Positions 36,189 to 45,400 of a stretch of DNA of 64,000 bases are shown one piece after another. The notes under the pieces were generated by a model. That model had not been told where the DNA came from. It saw nothing but the letters and a program-made list of their open reading frames with translations, and ran no database searches. The position numbers were made by a program, and so were the translations under genes. Source of the DNA: a virus; the IMG/VR virus record IMGVR_UViG_3300009159_000062, positions 1 to 64,000 of that record; one strand, given 5' to 3'. Numbering within the stretch: position 1 is the first letter of the stretch; every line of letters begins with the position of its first letter.

Positions 36189-36634
36189 TAGTCTACCGAT
36201 GCTTGGCTTTCCGTACGTCGCCAAACCATCTGATAAGATTCAATATTTCCAAATGGTCCAACGAATGGCTGTATTGTTGCAATTTCATATATTGTTCCTT
36301 TGCCTGCACGAATACCAGATGTTTCCTTATATATTAAATTATTATGTCTATCTCTTACATTAGTAATAACAATATCTGTAATTCCATACGACTTGTCTAG
36401 GGATGAAACTCTTAAATCTGTTAGCGATCTGGAATTGAGTTTATTGTTAAGTTGTGAAATCATTTTCGGGTCTAGTTCTTCAATATTTTTTCTAGCAGCG
36501 GGGGCAGCATTACATGCAATAGTTCTATCAAGAACCCATTCTTTTTTTATTTCTCCAAAGCCACCTTGACTAGATATTGCATAATAAATATCCGCACACA
36601 TTGGATGAACAAAGTCGTTTGGTTCGCATATCAT
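36188..36634 (-). CDS. Head-tail connector protein
   Basis: A 148-residue protein, with many Arg/Asn and beta-like stretches (LRVSSLDKSYGITDIVITNV, GKGTIYEIATIQPFVGPFGN). Position and size fit a head-closure or neck protein. Its ATG and the upstream stop share a base (TAATG). Confidence 0.5.
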   Translation of the reverse strand: MICEPNDFVHPMCADIYYAISSQGGFGEIKKEWVLDRTIACNAAPAARKNIEELDPKMISQLNNKLNSRSLTDLRVSSLDKSYGITDIVITNVRDRHNNLIYKETSGIRAGKGTIYEIATIQPFVGPFGNIESYQMVWRRTESQASVD

Positions 36635-37545
36635 TAAATCATCCCTGGCCTAACAACGTTCTTTAAATATTTATCTAAAATTTTATCAACTATCAGATTT
36701 CCAGTTCCTGACAATACGCTCTTATCAAATTGAATTTTATATTGATCGGTATTGTATGATGTTACGTATCTCTTGTAATAATCTAATTTACCGCATTTTA
36801 AATCCTCAATTAATAACTTTGTTGCATATTCAACATCAGAAGGAACTGTTTTATATCCAGAATCTAATACAAATATATAATCATAGCCTCTTGGGAAATC
36901 AACAATTCTTCCGTTGCCAACAGAGCCTAAATCGCCATAGGCTGGTGGCAAAACTATTGCTCCTTGCTCTATACGATTATATTCTGAATCAAAAACACGT
37001 TGAACTCCAGAGTTATCTGCTGTAATATTAAATGAATAGATGTTGTCTTCTGGTGTTTCAAAATCAAAGATTAAAACATTGTTTTCATAAACTTTTAGTA
37101 TTTTGTTAAAGTTGTTCCAGATGTTAAAGTAATCTGACCCCTGGCCTACACCTTGTACTACCTGCTTTGAATTATAAAAGCCATCGGTAACAATGGTGTC
37201 AATAATTGATCTAGCGACCATTTCTAACTGTGTATATTCCGCAATTTCTGAAGCAGTAGATCCTAAAGAATTTGGGTCTACGTATGGCCTTGTAATCTCA
37301 ACAACGTCTTCTATTACAATGTCTTCATCTTCATCTAAAATTTGAAATAAAAACTTTCTATCTAGCAATAAATCTGTTTTATCAAAAGTATAAGAAACAA
37401 CCTTGGAGTTGGCTGTAGTTGTTACGTTTGAAGTTTCCATTACGTGATCTACTAAATCTTCAACATAAATTGTATAGTCAGAGTTTAACTCTGGCATTTC
37501 CCAGGTAGTTAATTTTGGATATGGGGGTACTCTTAAAATGTCCAT
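36634..37545 (-). CDS. Head-tail connector/adaptor protein
   Basis: A 303-residue protein starting MDILRVPPYPKLTTWEMPEL. Its N-terminal half is beta-rich (SDYTIYVEDLVDHVMETSNV, KVVSYTFDKT) and the C-terminal part helical with a DKILDKYLKNVVRPGMI end. An acidic DEDEDIVIEDV stretch lies at about 75. It is the first large gene after the capsid and a short Lys-rich protein, so an adaptor role is likely. Confidence 0.55.
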   Translation of the reverse strand: MDILRVPPYPKLTTWEMPELNSDYTIYVEDLVDHVMETSNVTTTANSKVVSYTFDKTDLLLDRKFLFQILDEDEDIVIEDVVEITRPYVDPNSLGSTASEIAEYTQLEMVARSIIDTIVTDGFYNSKQVVQGVGQGSDYFNIWNNFNKILKVYENNVLIFDFETPEDNIYSFNITADNSGVQRVFDSEYNRIEQGAIVLPPAYGDLGSVGNGRIVDFPRGYDYIFVLDSGYKTVPSDVEYATKLLIEDLKCGKLDYYKRYVTSYNTDQYKIQFDKSVLSGTGNLIVDKILDKYLKNVVRPGMI

Positions 37546-37546
37546 T

Positions 37547-37837
37547 TTATAGACCGTATTCCTTTGCTACCTCTTCAGGATTAGCGATTCTGACTCCTGG
37601 CTTAGTCATCCATTTTTCTGCATTATGTCGTTCTACAATATTAAATCCTTTTAAAATTTTACCTACGCCAGACCAGTATATATTTTTAGGAGAGTGTATT
37701 GCTACTAAATCTTTTATTGCTTTTTCTTTTTTCTCTTTTGCTTCTAAGATGGGTTCTGAAGATACCGAAACGGTGCCAAATATGCCATTACCAATAGAGC
37801 CAAGGGCTTGTTTATTTTTTTCTTTGACATCAGACAT
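37547..37837 (-). CDS. Small Lys-rich head protein
   Basis: A 96-residue protein with a basic N-terminal half (KEKNKQALGSIGNGIFGTVS, LEAKEKKEKAIKD). It begins after GGAGGA with a TGA TATAAT promoter at 37855-37863, immediately downstream of the capsid terminator. A matching protein in this place occurs in other actinobacteriophages in my memory, without known function. It could be a minor head or connector protein. Confidence 0.55.
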   Translation of the reverse strand: MSDVKEKNKQALGSIGNGIFGTVSVSSEPILEAKEKKEKAIKDLVAIHSPKNIYWSGVGKILKGFNIVERHNAEKWMTKPGVRIANPEEVAKEYGL

Positions 37838-37854
37838 AGTATCCTCCTTGTTGT

Positions 37855-37863
37855 ATTATATCA
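37855..37863 (-). promoter_or_regulatory. Extended -10 promoter for 37547-37837
   Basis: TGA TATAAT, 17 bases before ATG 37837, just after the capsid terminator. Confidence 0.6.
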
Positions 37864-37865
37864 TT

Positions 37866-37907
37866 ATAAAATAGAAAGGGGGACAAGAGAATTAACTCTC
37901 ATCCCCC
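37866..37907 (-). terminator. Strong intrinsic terminator after the capsid gene
   Basis: GGGGGATGAGAG and CTCTTGTCCCCC pair as a 12-bp stem (two G-T pairs) around a TTAATT loop, followed by TTTCTATTTTAT. It starts 18 bases after the capsid stop and would insulate high-level capsid transcription. Confidence 0.85.
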
Positions 37908-37924
37908 CTAAAACTGTTTACAGA

Positions 37925-39070
37925 TTAGGAATCTGAAGCAGCATCAGCGAATGCAATTGCATCCTGCTCTTCCCATTGAAGTCCGAAACGAACAAATACA
38001 GTATATTCTACTGTGTCTTTCTTCGCTACATATTCACGGTTTACTGTGATGTCTCTTTGGAAACCCCATACACGGTTGGCAGGGAATGTTAAGTCAACAT
38101 ATCCTGCTGGGTAGTAAGGAACTTCTTGAACGTCAACACCTAGAACACGAGTTGTACGTGCTCCACCGAATGTTTGACCCATACCATCTAAGTAGTTTTG
38201 ACGATTTGCTTGTGTGCTTCCTGGTACTTGACCAGCAAAAGCCTCGGCAACTGCATCTGCAAGAGTACCATTGTTCTTAACAATACCCTGGAAAGCATCT
38301 GTACCAGCATAGAACTTTAGGTTCTGCTTGATAGCACGATACTTACGTGGCATTGCTAGGATGATGTCTTGCATAACGCCTGTTGTCCAAGCATTGTCTG
38401 TTACAGTGACTTCTGCTTCGTGAGCATCGCCATCTGTCTTAACTTTATTAACGAAACCTTCCATAATTGAAAGGAATGATCCTGTTGCACCGTCACCATT
38501 AATGGCTAGATCTTCAATATCATTACCAAATGCGTTTGTCATAAGACGAACAACATGGTCTTCTAGGGCTGCACCTTCGATGTTATCTTCTAGTGCTTCT
38601 GCAGAAACTTCCCAATCTAGACGAATCTTCTTGGTTGTAAGTTCTACCTTACTGAATGTTGCTCCAGCGTTGGTATAGTCACCAACTGCTTGTGAAGCAG
38701 CACGAATTACACGCTCACCAACGTTAACTTTTTCAAGTTCCATTGTGTTAGCACGCATTGTTACACGACGGCCATCCTGTGCTAGTACTGTTGCGTCCCA
38801 AACATAGTCGATAAAACGACGTGCTTGTTCTGGACGAAGAATACCGCTGCCAGCATCACCTGAAGGGTTTACTGCGTTTGCACCTGTTGTGACTCCTGAT
38901 AGAGCAACTGGAATATTTCCAATTACGCCACCGTCAGAGTAATTGCCTGGTACGTTTGAACCTGCGTCTGATCCTGATGCGAATGCGCCTTGGCCTTGAT
39001 AAAGACCTGGAGCAGTTCCACCAAGTTGACCAGATGTACCTGGCTGATTTTTCTTGATTTCTTCCGACAT
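37925..39070 (-). CDS. Major capsid protein (HK97 fold)
   Basis: I take ATG 39070 (MSEEIKKNQPGTS), preceded by AGGAGGTG; the frame is open to 39292 but that part overlaps the protease gene and is not conserved-looking. The product is 381 residues. The N-terminal 85 residues are Gly/Asn/Ser-rich and may be an arm; then PEQARRFIDYVWDATVLAQD, RVIRAASQAVGDYTNAGATF, SKVELTTKKIRLDWEVSAEA (E-loop/P-domain pattern) follow. C-terminal REYVAKKDTVEYTVFVRFGL is typical HK97-like. A strong terminator follows. High confidence by order and pattern. Confidence 0.9.
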   Translation of the reverse strand: MSEEIKKNQPGTSGQLGGTAPGLYQGQGAFASGSDAGSNVPGNYSDGGVIGNIPVALSGVTTGANAVNPSGDAGSGILRPEQARRFIDYVWDATVLAQDGRRVTMRANTMELEKVNVGERVIRAASQAVGDYTNAGATFSKVELTTKKIRLDWEVSAEALEDNIEGAALEDHVVRLMTNAFGNDIEDLAINGDGATGSFLSIMEGFVNKVKTDGDAHEAEVTVTDNAWTTGVMQDIILAMPRKYRAIKQNLKFYAGTDAFQGIVKNNGTLADAVAEAFAGQVPGSTQANRQNYLDGMGQTFGGARTTRVLGVDVQEVPYYPAGYVDLTFPANRVWGFQRDITVNREYVAKKDTVEYTVFVRFGLQWEEQDAIAFADAASDS

Positions 39071-39095
39071 TATTACACCTCCTAGTGATTTAAAC

Positions 39096-39674
39096 TTATC
39101 GAAATAAGTCGGCTGTTTTGAGGAAACGACCGCCCCATAGGGATTTTTCAACCATTTCTGGTTGTTCCTGAATAATCTCTCCGAGATCTCCAGATTTTCG
39201 GAATGCGGTATCTGCTTCAACAGCGTCAACACGTTTTCCAAACTCATTAAATTCATCTTTTGCTGCAGAAACATCTTGTGATACTGCGTCAATAGATTTT
39301 GTTATTGCATTTACCTGCTCTTGTAGAGACTTAACGGTTGCAACTAGATCGCTAAAGGCTGATGTAAGAGTATTATTAATTTCTGTAACTGCTTCTGCAA
39401 TCACTACGTCATTTTTGGATACTTCTTCAGTTTTTACTTCTTCCACTACTGAATCAGACTTTTCAATTTCTTCTACTACGACTTCTTCAGCCTTAGTAAC
39501 TTCTGCTGTAATCTGATTATCTAATGAAGTTGCTTCTGCTACAACGTCTTCTGACTTTGTAACTTCAGCAGTTTCAACTGTGGCTTCTGCCTCTGGAGCG
39601 ACCTGAACATCTTCAACTACAACATCAGTCTTCTCTACGATTTCTTCTGTTGTGTTTTTTGTTGATTTTGCCAT
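39096..39674 (-). CDS. Internal in-frame scaffold start
   Basis: ATG 39674 (MAKSTKNTTEE, residue 252 of the fusion) is preceded by AAAGGAGGAA, with GGAGG ending 8 nt upstream. It is in frame and opens exactly where the protease part ends and the acidic scaffold begins, giving a 192-residue product. This is the arrangement of lambda C/Nu3. The strength of the ribosome site and the domain boundary are seen; the product itself is inferred. Confidence 0.65.
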   Translation of the reverse strand: MAKSTKNTTEEIVEKTDVVVEDVQVAPEAEATVETAEVTKSEDVVAEATSLDNQITAEVTKAEEVVVEEIEKSDSVVEEVKTEEVSKNDVVIAEAVTEINNTLTSAFSDLVATVKSLQEQVNAITKSIDAVSQDVSAAKDEFNEFGKRVDAVEADTAFRKSGDLGEIIQEQPEMVEKSLWGGRFLKTADLFR

Positions 39675-40427
39675 AGGATTTTCCTCCTTTTGTATCTTAG
39701 AAGTATCAGTGCCTTTAGCACTTGCAACTAAGAATTTGATCATGTTTGTTTTCTCGTTGTCTGTTTTTTCAACGAAACCTATATTTTGCATTTGATTGCC
39801 AGTTGTTGGGCTAACCTCTGAATCATTTTCTGAAACCATAACAACTCCAGATTCTTTATCCCAAAAAACGTTTTCAATAACAGTGTCCATACCCTTAACA
39901 ATATCTACGCCGTCAACTTTTTCTACAGAAACAATATTTGCAAATTGATTTGCAGGACTATCCACTAAAGATAGTTCAACTAAATCGTAATCTTTAATAA
40001 TTCTAATTTGTTTGTCCATTTTTTCATCATATCCATCATCCCAAGTATTCATTCTTCCACCAATTGAAAAGCCTGTGTATGTTCCGTCAAGAACTTTTTC
40101 CCATGCATCTTGTGCGCCTTTTGAAATGTATGCAGATACAACTACACCGTTGTACATTTTTTCTGAATCTGAATCATAATATTTATCTTCTTTAAATGAA
40201 ACCATTTTTCCAACAGCAGATGGCTGATGCATTTCACGAATGTTTCCACGAAATTTTTTAAATGCTTTAATGCTTGCTTCTGTTGTAACAATGTCATCTT
40301 GTTTATCTACATTGTCAAGTGTGGCAAAGCCTGAAACTGTACGTCTTTCTTTATCTACCTTACTAAAAGGCATTGAAAGACGAAGTTGTTCGCCCTGGGT
40401 ATCCCAATGGGCTTTTGATATAATCAT
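39096..40427 (-). CDS. Prohead protease fused to scaffold
   Basis: A 443-residue protein. Residues 1-185 have the HK97-type prohead protease pattern: SMPFSKVDKERRTVSGFATL, H67 in MHQPSAVG, S121 in YTGFSIGGR and the closing VELSLVDSPAN. Residues about 250-443 are highly acidic and coiled (VEEIEKSDSVVEEVKTEEVS), as expected for a scaffold. It ends 25 bases before the capsid start. Inside, ATG at 39674 has its own strong ribosome site and would make the scaffold alone. Confidence 0.88.
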   Translation of the reverse strand: MIISKAHWDTQGEQLRLSMPFSKVDKERRTVSGFATLDNVDKQDDIVTTEASIKAFKKFRGNIREMHQPSAVGKMVSFKEDKYYDSDSEKMYNGVVVSAYISKGAQDAWEKVLDGTYTGFSIGGRMNTWDDGYDEKMDKQIRIIKDYDLVELSLVDSPANQFANIVSVEKVDGVDIVKGMDTVIENVFWDKESGVVMVSENDSEVSPTTGNQMQNIGFVEKTDNEKTNMIKFLVASAKGTDTSKIQKEENPMAKSTKNTTEEIVEKTDVVVEDVQVAPEAEATVETAEVTKSEDVVAEATSLDNQITAEVTKAEEVVVEEIEKSDSVVEEVKTEEVSKNDVVIAEAVTEINNTLTSAFSDLVATVKSLQEQVNAITKSIDAVSQDVSAAKDEFNEFGKRVDAVEADTAFRKSGDLGEIIQEQPEMVEKSLWGGRFLKTADLFR

Positions 40428-40467
40428 ACTAGTATATATTATAGGGCAATTTTTTTCATTATCTCAC

Positions 40468-42057
40468 TTATTGAGATGCCCTGCCCTCTCCCTTTGGATT
40501 TCTTCCAGCAACTGTTGCTGCGCCATCGGATTGATTATTAACTCTTTCAGAATCTCTTTGCCTGTTGGCAGTTTCAGTTGCTGCGTCTTGTGGCTTTAAT
40601 TGAAATGGCTCATCTCCATATGATACCTGTGGCAAACCAAGTTGCTGTCTTGCCTCGTTAGGGAGCATGACCTGTGTTTTTACATATCTTTCAAGTATCT
40701 GTGACTGAGCAATTTCATCTGTAAGTGTTAACTCGTTAAACTTAAACTCTAAAATATCTGTTCTTTCACGAATTACTTTATTGATCATTTTTTCAAGTTG
40801 GCGTTGTGCTGGACGAGCAACTTGCTCTTTGAATGTACGATCTTGTGATAAGGCTGCTGCAATTCCAGAAGCATCGGAACCGCCTAACTTTGAAAGAGGA
40901 ACTTGGTGAGCAACTAAAATATCATCACGATTTTGTTTTCTATATTCTTTGAAAGATCCATCCTGGATACCATTTTCAATTGGCTCCATCTTAAATTCAA
41001 CCTTGCTGTTATCACTATCACCTGGAAGTGGTATATACAAAGTTCTATGTGACTGACCCTTTAAGTTTGTTTGTAAAAATCTAAACATTTTGTCTTCGGC
41101 ATCGGCAGATAGTTTAGCCCCTTTAAGAGTTACAACATATCTTGGTACCGCTTTATTAGAAAAATAATCAATATTATACTGAGATGCTAACTGATCACCA
41201 TGCAAAGATGATATAGCAGAAATAATGTCTGGCACTCCATAAAATGTATTTAGCGGTGAGTATTGTTTAAAATGAATAATTTCATTTGGACGATTATCTG
41301 ATGTTACTGGGTTAGGATTTTTTGCTCCAAAGTTTCTAAAATAAACAACCTTGTTTGCAATAATCTGAACAAATCCATCACGCATGCGACGCACACGCAT
41401 AGTTGTTGATGGTATATGTCCAATATAACCAATCTCTCCTCTTATTGTTCTGCCAACTTCCAAGTATCCATTTCCAGTCGCCTGAACATCTGTATAAACC
41501 TTTTCCATTGTTGTTGTAAAGGAATCATCATTGTTTAAACTTTCTAGCCAGTCTGTAAGTTCAATTTTTGATCTTTCAATTCTTTTACGAGCACGGCCTG
41601 TAGCCTCTCCATCAATTGAAGATTCTAATTTAAGCATTGTTCTAGGAGAAATTTCAAATTTATATCCTAAACCAACAATATTTTCTACCTTAGCATCAAT
41701 TGCTGCATGGTTAGCAAAAGATGTATCATAAAAATTTGCAAGTTCATAAACATTCCATGGAGGGGTGATAACATCAAAAAGTCCATAAGCATTACGATAT
41801 AAAACTCCTGGGTTGATTTCTTTAGATTGTGCACCATTAACTCCTGAGTTAACTGCAAGAGCGCTATCTAGGTATGCTGGTGATGCCTCTACCTTGGACA
41901 TTCGTGCTGCACGTCTTTTAAAGTTATTGTCCAATCCAGATAAATTTTTTAATTCTTCCCAGGTGTTGTTAAACGGATCGCTTTTTTTAAATTCATTTGC
42001 AGGCTCTTCGATGTCGTCAATCCTTGCGCCAATTCTATACTCTACTTGATCACTCAT
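40468..42057 (-). CDS. Portal protein
   Basis: A 529-residue protein. The centre shows portal hallmarks: YGLFDVITPPWNVYELANFY, IPSTTMRVRRMRDGFVQI, IIHFKQYSPLNTFYGVPDII and QYNIDYFSNKAVPRYVVTLK. KVPLSKLGGSD-like HQVPLSKLGGSDAS and RPAQRQLEKMINKVI follow, matching the phage portal family. It sits two genes above the capsid. Its ATG overlaps the upstream stop as TAATG. High confidence. Confidence 0.93.
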   Translation of the reverse strand: MSDQVEYRIGARIDDIEEPANEFKKSDPFNNTWEELKNLSGLDNNFKRRAARMSKVEASPAYLDSALAVNSGVNGAQSKEINPGVLYRNAYGLFDVITPPWNVYELANFYDTSFANHAAIDAKVENIVGLGYKFEISPRTMLKLESSIDGEATGRARKRIERSKIELTDWLESLNNDDSFTTTMEKVYTDVQATGNGYLEVGRTIRGEIGYIGHIPSTTMRVRRMRDGFVQIIANKVVYFRNFGAKNPNPVTSDNRPNEIIHFKQYSPLNTFYGVPDIISAISSLHGDQLASQYNIDYFSNKAVPRYVVTLKGAKLSADAEDKMFRFLQTNLKGQSHRTLYIPLPGDSDNSKVEFKMEPIENGIQDGSFKEYRKQNRDDILVAHQVPLSKLGGSDASGIAAALSQDRTFKEQVARPAQRQLEKMINKVIRERTDILEFKFNELTLTDEIAQSQILERYVKTQVMLPNEARQQLGLPQVSYGDEPFQLKPQDAATETANRQRDSERVNNQSDGAATVAGRNPKGEGRASQ

Positions 42058-42461
42058 TATTCTTCACTTCCCCATTTTTTGACAGTTTGCTGTGCTGCGT
42101 GCACTGCTCCCAAATCATTCATGCTTGGGATCAAACCTTCTGCCATTCTTTGCTTTTGCTCTGAGTACTCTTCTTCTGATATACGATTAAGCCCTGGAAC
42201 AAAAACACAGTCACCATCTCCAGGATCTCCATAATGTCTTGCTGCCTCTTTTAATTTTGACATACTGGATAGGTCCCCCTTCATTGATGGAATGTTTAAA
42301 ACTGATCCAGTGCCGTCAGTAAACCATTTTCCGTCAGCCTTTTTGTATACATACAGGCCCCAATCATACATTTTATCTATAACTTTAATGCGAGATTCGC
42401 CAATTTGGCCCTTCATTTTGGGCAGTTGTTTACGCTTTTTATTATTATTTGCAGATTTCAT
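42057..42461 (-). CDS. Conserved hypothetical protein upstream of portal
   Basis: The longest frame begins at 42467, but ATG 42461 (MKSANNNKKRKQ) lies 7 nt after TGG TATACT and is the more likely leaderless start. It gives a 134-residue basic protein. WGLYVYKKADGKWFTDGTGS is a distinctive block and ERLSRI-type motifs are absent. It may accompany portal assembly, but I recognise no family. Confidence 0.6.
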   Translation of the reverse strand: MKSANNNKKRKQLPKMKGQIGESRIKVIDKMYDWGLYVYKKADGKWFTDGTGSVLNIPSMKGDLSSMSKLKEAARHYGDPGDGDCVFVPGLNRISEEEYSEQKQRMAEGLIPSMNDLGAVHAAQQTVKKWGSEE

Positions 42462-42468
42462 AACCATC

Positions 42469-42477
42469 AGTATACCA
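42469..42477 (-). promoter_or_regulatory. Leaderless-type promoter for 42057-42461
   Basis: TGG TATACT ends 7 nt before ATG 42461. Confidence 0.5.
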
Positions 42478-42479
42478 TA

Positions 42480-45400
42480 CTATACTGGTATTTCAGTCTT
42501 TGTTTGCCACGCAGTATCCGAAAATATCTTAATTGAGTCTCCTACAAAATTTAGACTTTCTGTAGTGTTGCTATCAACAACAATCTTATTTCTTCCTATG
42601 TATTTTTTATAAACAATGGATGGATCAACTCCATATAACTCTGAAGACTCCGCAACTAAAACTCCATTCCAGTTGTAGGAAGAGTACCAGTATGACCAAA
42701 ATAGGTCAAATATTCCGTTATTTTTAATCCTGAGCCAAGGCCTATAAATTTTACTTTGAATTTCCTGCAAGTCTGTAGCCTGATAATTTGTAATACTATT
42801 AAATACAAAAGGCCCATTTAAATTTATTGAGCCCAGAAAATTATTTAAATCAAGGCTGTTGGCAAATGAAACACCAAAAACTGCCCACTCTTTTGCCTCA
42901 ATTACTGGATCTTTTACCAGGTTGCCATTAATATAAAATGCTAGCCCGTTTACTGCCTGACCAGTGCTTTTATTAAGTGCAAATAATTTTCCTCTGTCGC
43001 CCTTTTCGCTTACAGCAGAAACATAGAATTGAATAGTATCGTTTTTATGCTGTAACTCGCAAACTTGAGTTGCTCCATATGGGAATTTGTCAAAATCATA
43101 CCTTAGCCACATCTGGAATGCAGATATTTTATAATTATTGGATGTGCTTCTATTTAATGGAATTCCTATTCCCCTGTTAATAAATGGGCTAAAAGAACCT
43201 CTTATTTCTATTCCACTTTTTCGTGTTGAGTATAAATATGGAACGCTTTCTTTTGTAATGCTGATTGGATTCTTTGCTTTATAATCAAAATAAATACCCG
43301 TTTTTTTGTATGGATAAATAGGAAGGCCAAATCTAGTTCCTATACTTTTTGCAGAGTTGTGATCAAATGCCTGAGAAGATATTTCTAATTTTTTTAGTCC
43401 AATATTTTTATATTGTGTACCCTGAAGATTTGTAACTAAATGAACAACTATTGCCAAGTCATTAAAGTTTAGCCCTGCGGGTGGGTAAATTATTGTGTTA
43501 TCTGCAACTTCAAATACAGTATTTTGCCAATTGGAGTAGTTTGACATGTTTAAAATTTTGTCATTTCTAATTGGGCTAACATATGTAAAATTTTTAAAGT
43601 TTTTATTTGCTCCAGCAGTTATATACTGAAAACTTATGTAACTCTTTATACTTGAACTTTCCGTATTATAGAAGTATGTCTTTGTAGATTTTTGCTCAAT
43701 ATCTTGATAATTTTCCCAACCAGAGAACAGGGCATTGTCTAATTGTGCATATGTTCTTTGAACTGTATGATCATACTCTAATTCTAAAGAGTCATAGTCC
43801 CAACTAGCGGTTTGTTCTGTTGAGTAAACAATAGTAGGAGATGGGTAGTCTATATTAAACTGTAACATATCAAGATCATAAATTCTCTTTCCACTGGGGT
43901 CATCTACGTAGGAAGCAAAATATGACAAAGGAATGTAGTCTTCCCAATATCCTGCTGAAGAAATATCTAAATAGTAATTATTGTAATGAAGGAATCCTTG
44001 TAGAGTGTATGTGGCTATGTGATTTAAAAAATCTTCTCCTAAATCAATATTGCATAACCCATTATTTAAAAAATGTTGACTTACTGTGTTTACGTTGTAA
44101 TTGCTAAAAATATGAAATTTATAAAATTTTCCTTCAAAATTTTCATTTCCATTTTGATTTGCGCCAATATATATCTTTAATGAATTCTTGTTTCCAAAAA
44201 ACTCATCAAGATTTGAGCCAAAATAAGATATCATTTTGTCAAGTTTAAACCCTACGGGAATATAAGTATCTAAACTTATTTCATCAAATACGTTTAATGT
44301 GGTTAGATTGTTGTCATAATAAAAATAATATTTTATTTCTAGATCTTCTAGAGTGGCTTTAAAATAATTTTCAGTATTTAAATCATAAACTGTAAATATT
44401 GTTTGTACATTGTCTTTGTTTAAGTCAAACTTAATGACAGCAGACAATCCATGGATCTCGTCGTCAATCATTGAAAAATTATCGAAATATGCGTAGGTCT
44501 TTTTGTTATTCCATGCTGAGTTTGGCCTAAAAGAAAAATATGTTTTTGTTTCATCTTGAATATCATAATTATCACTTACAAAATTTAATTCTGTTTTATC
44601 GTCTAAAAATAACGTTGGAAGTTTATGTGTAGACAAAGACAATGTTTTTTCTGTTGCAGACATATTGTCAGAGATTCCTTGATTCCAACTTCCATTATTT
44701 GGATATGAATAATTTGAAGTATATTCTGAATATGGATAATCTATATAAATTGATGATGCCCCGTAGGCTGAGTTAATTGTTTCTGGAGATATAACCGCCT
44801 GCCCGTAAGCCAGTCTTTTTTTAGCAATTAATGTGGGTACTATATAAGAGTATACTGCAATACAATCTATCTCATATGGGCTAACGTCTTCATAAGAATA
44901 AAATCCAAGCCAGTCTAATTCTTTTCCTGAATCATTAAATTCTAATGGTAATTCTAACTCTGATTGTTTTAAGTTTAAAATAATTACTTGTTCGCCATTA
45001 ACAATTAACGATGCTGTGTTTTGTGTAATTGTAATCTGAATAAGCATTGGTCTATACCACTCGCCAACATAATGAGAAGCAAAGTGTTTGCCAATAGATA
45101 AACTAATAAAAGCATCTTCAACATATAGGCCATCTTCTGATCCTATTGGACCAAAAATTCTTGTTGGCTCTTTAATATCAGAGTTTATTCTCATCCACAT
45201 TTCAACTGTGTAGTCTTTGTACCTTCCAGTTTCATTTAAAAAGCCAAAACCTGGAATAATTAACGATGGCATCCCTGCATTTGGAATAATCTTAGTAACA
45301 CTATCTGATCCGTATGCCATAGGAACACTTGTGTTTTTAGCACAAAGTCTATTATTATTTATTAAATAGTAGCCATTTTTTATTCCAGAGATATACGAGT

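Noticed and set aside
39071-39292. N-terminal extension of the major capsid protein
   Set aside because: It runs through the end of the protease gene; AGGAGGTG sits at ATG 39070.
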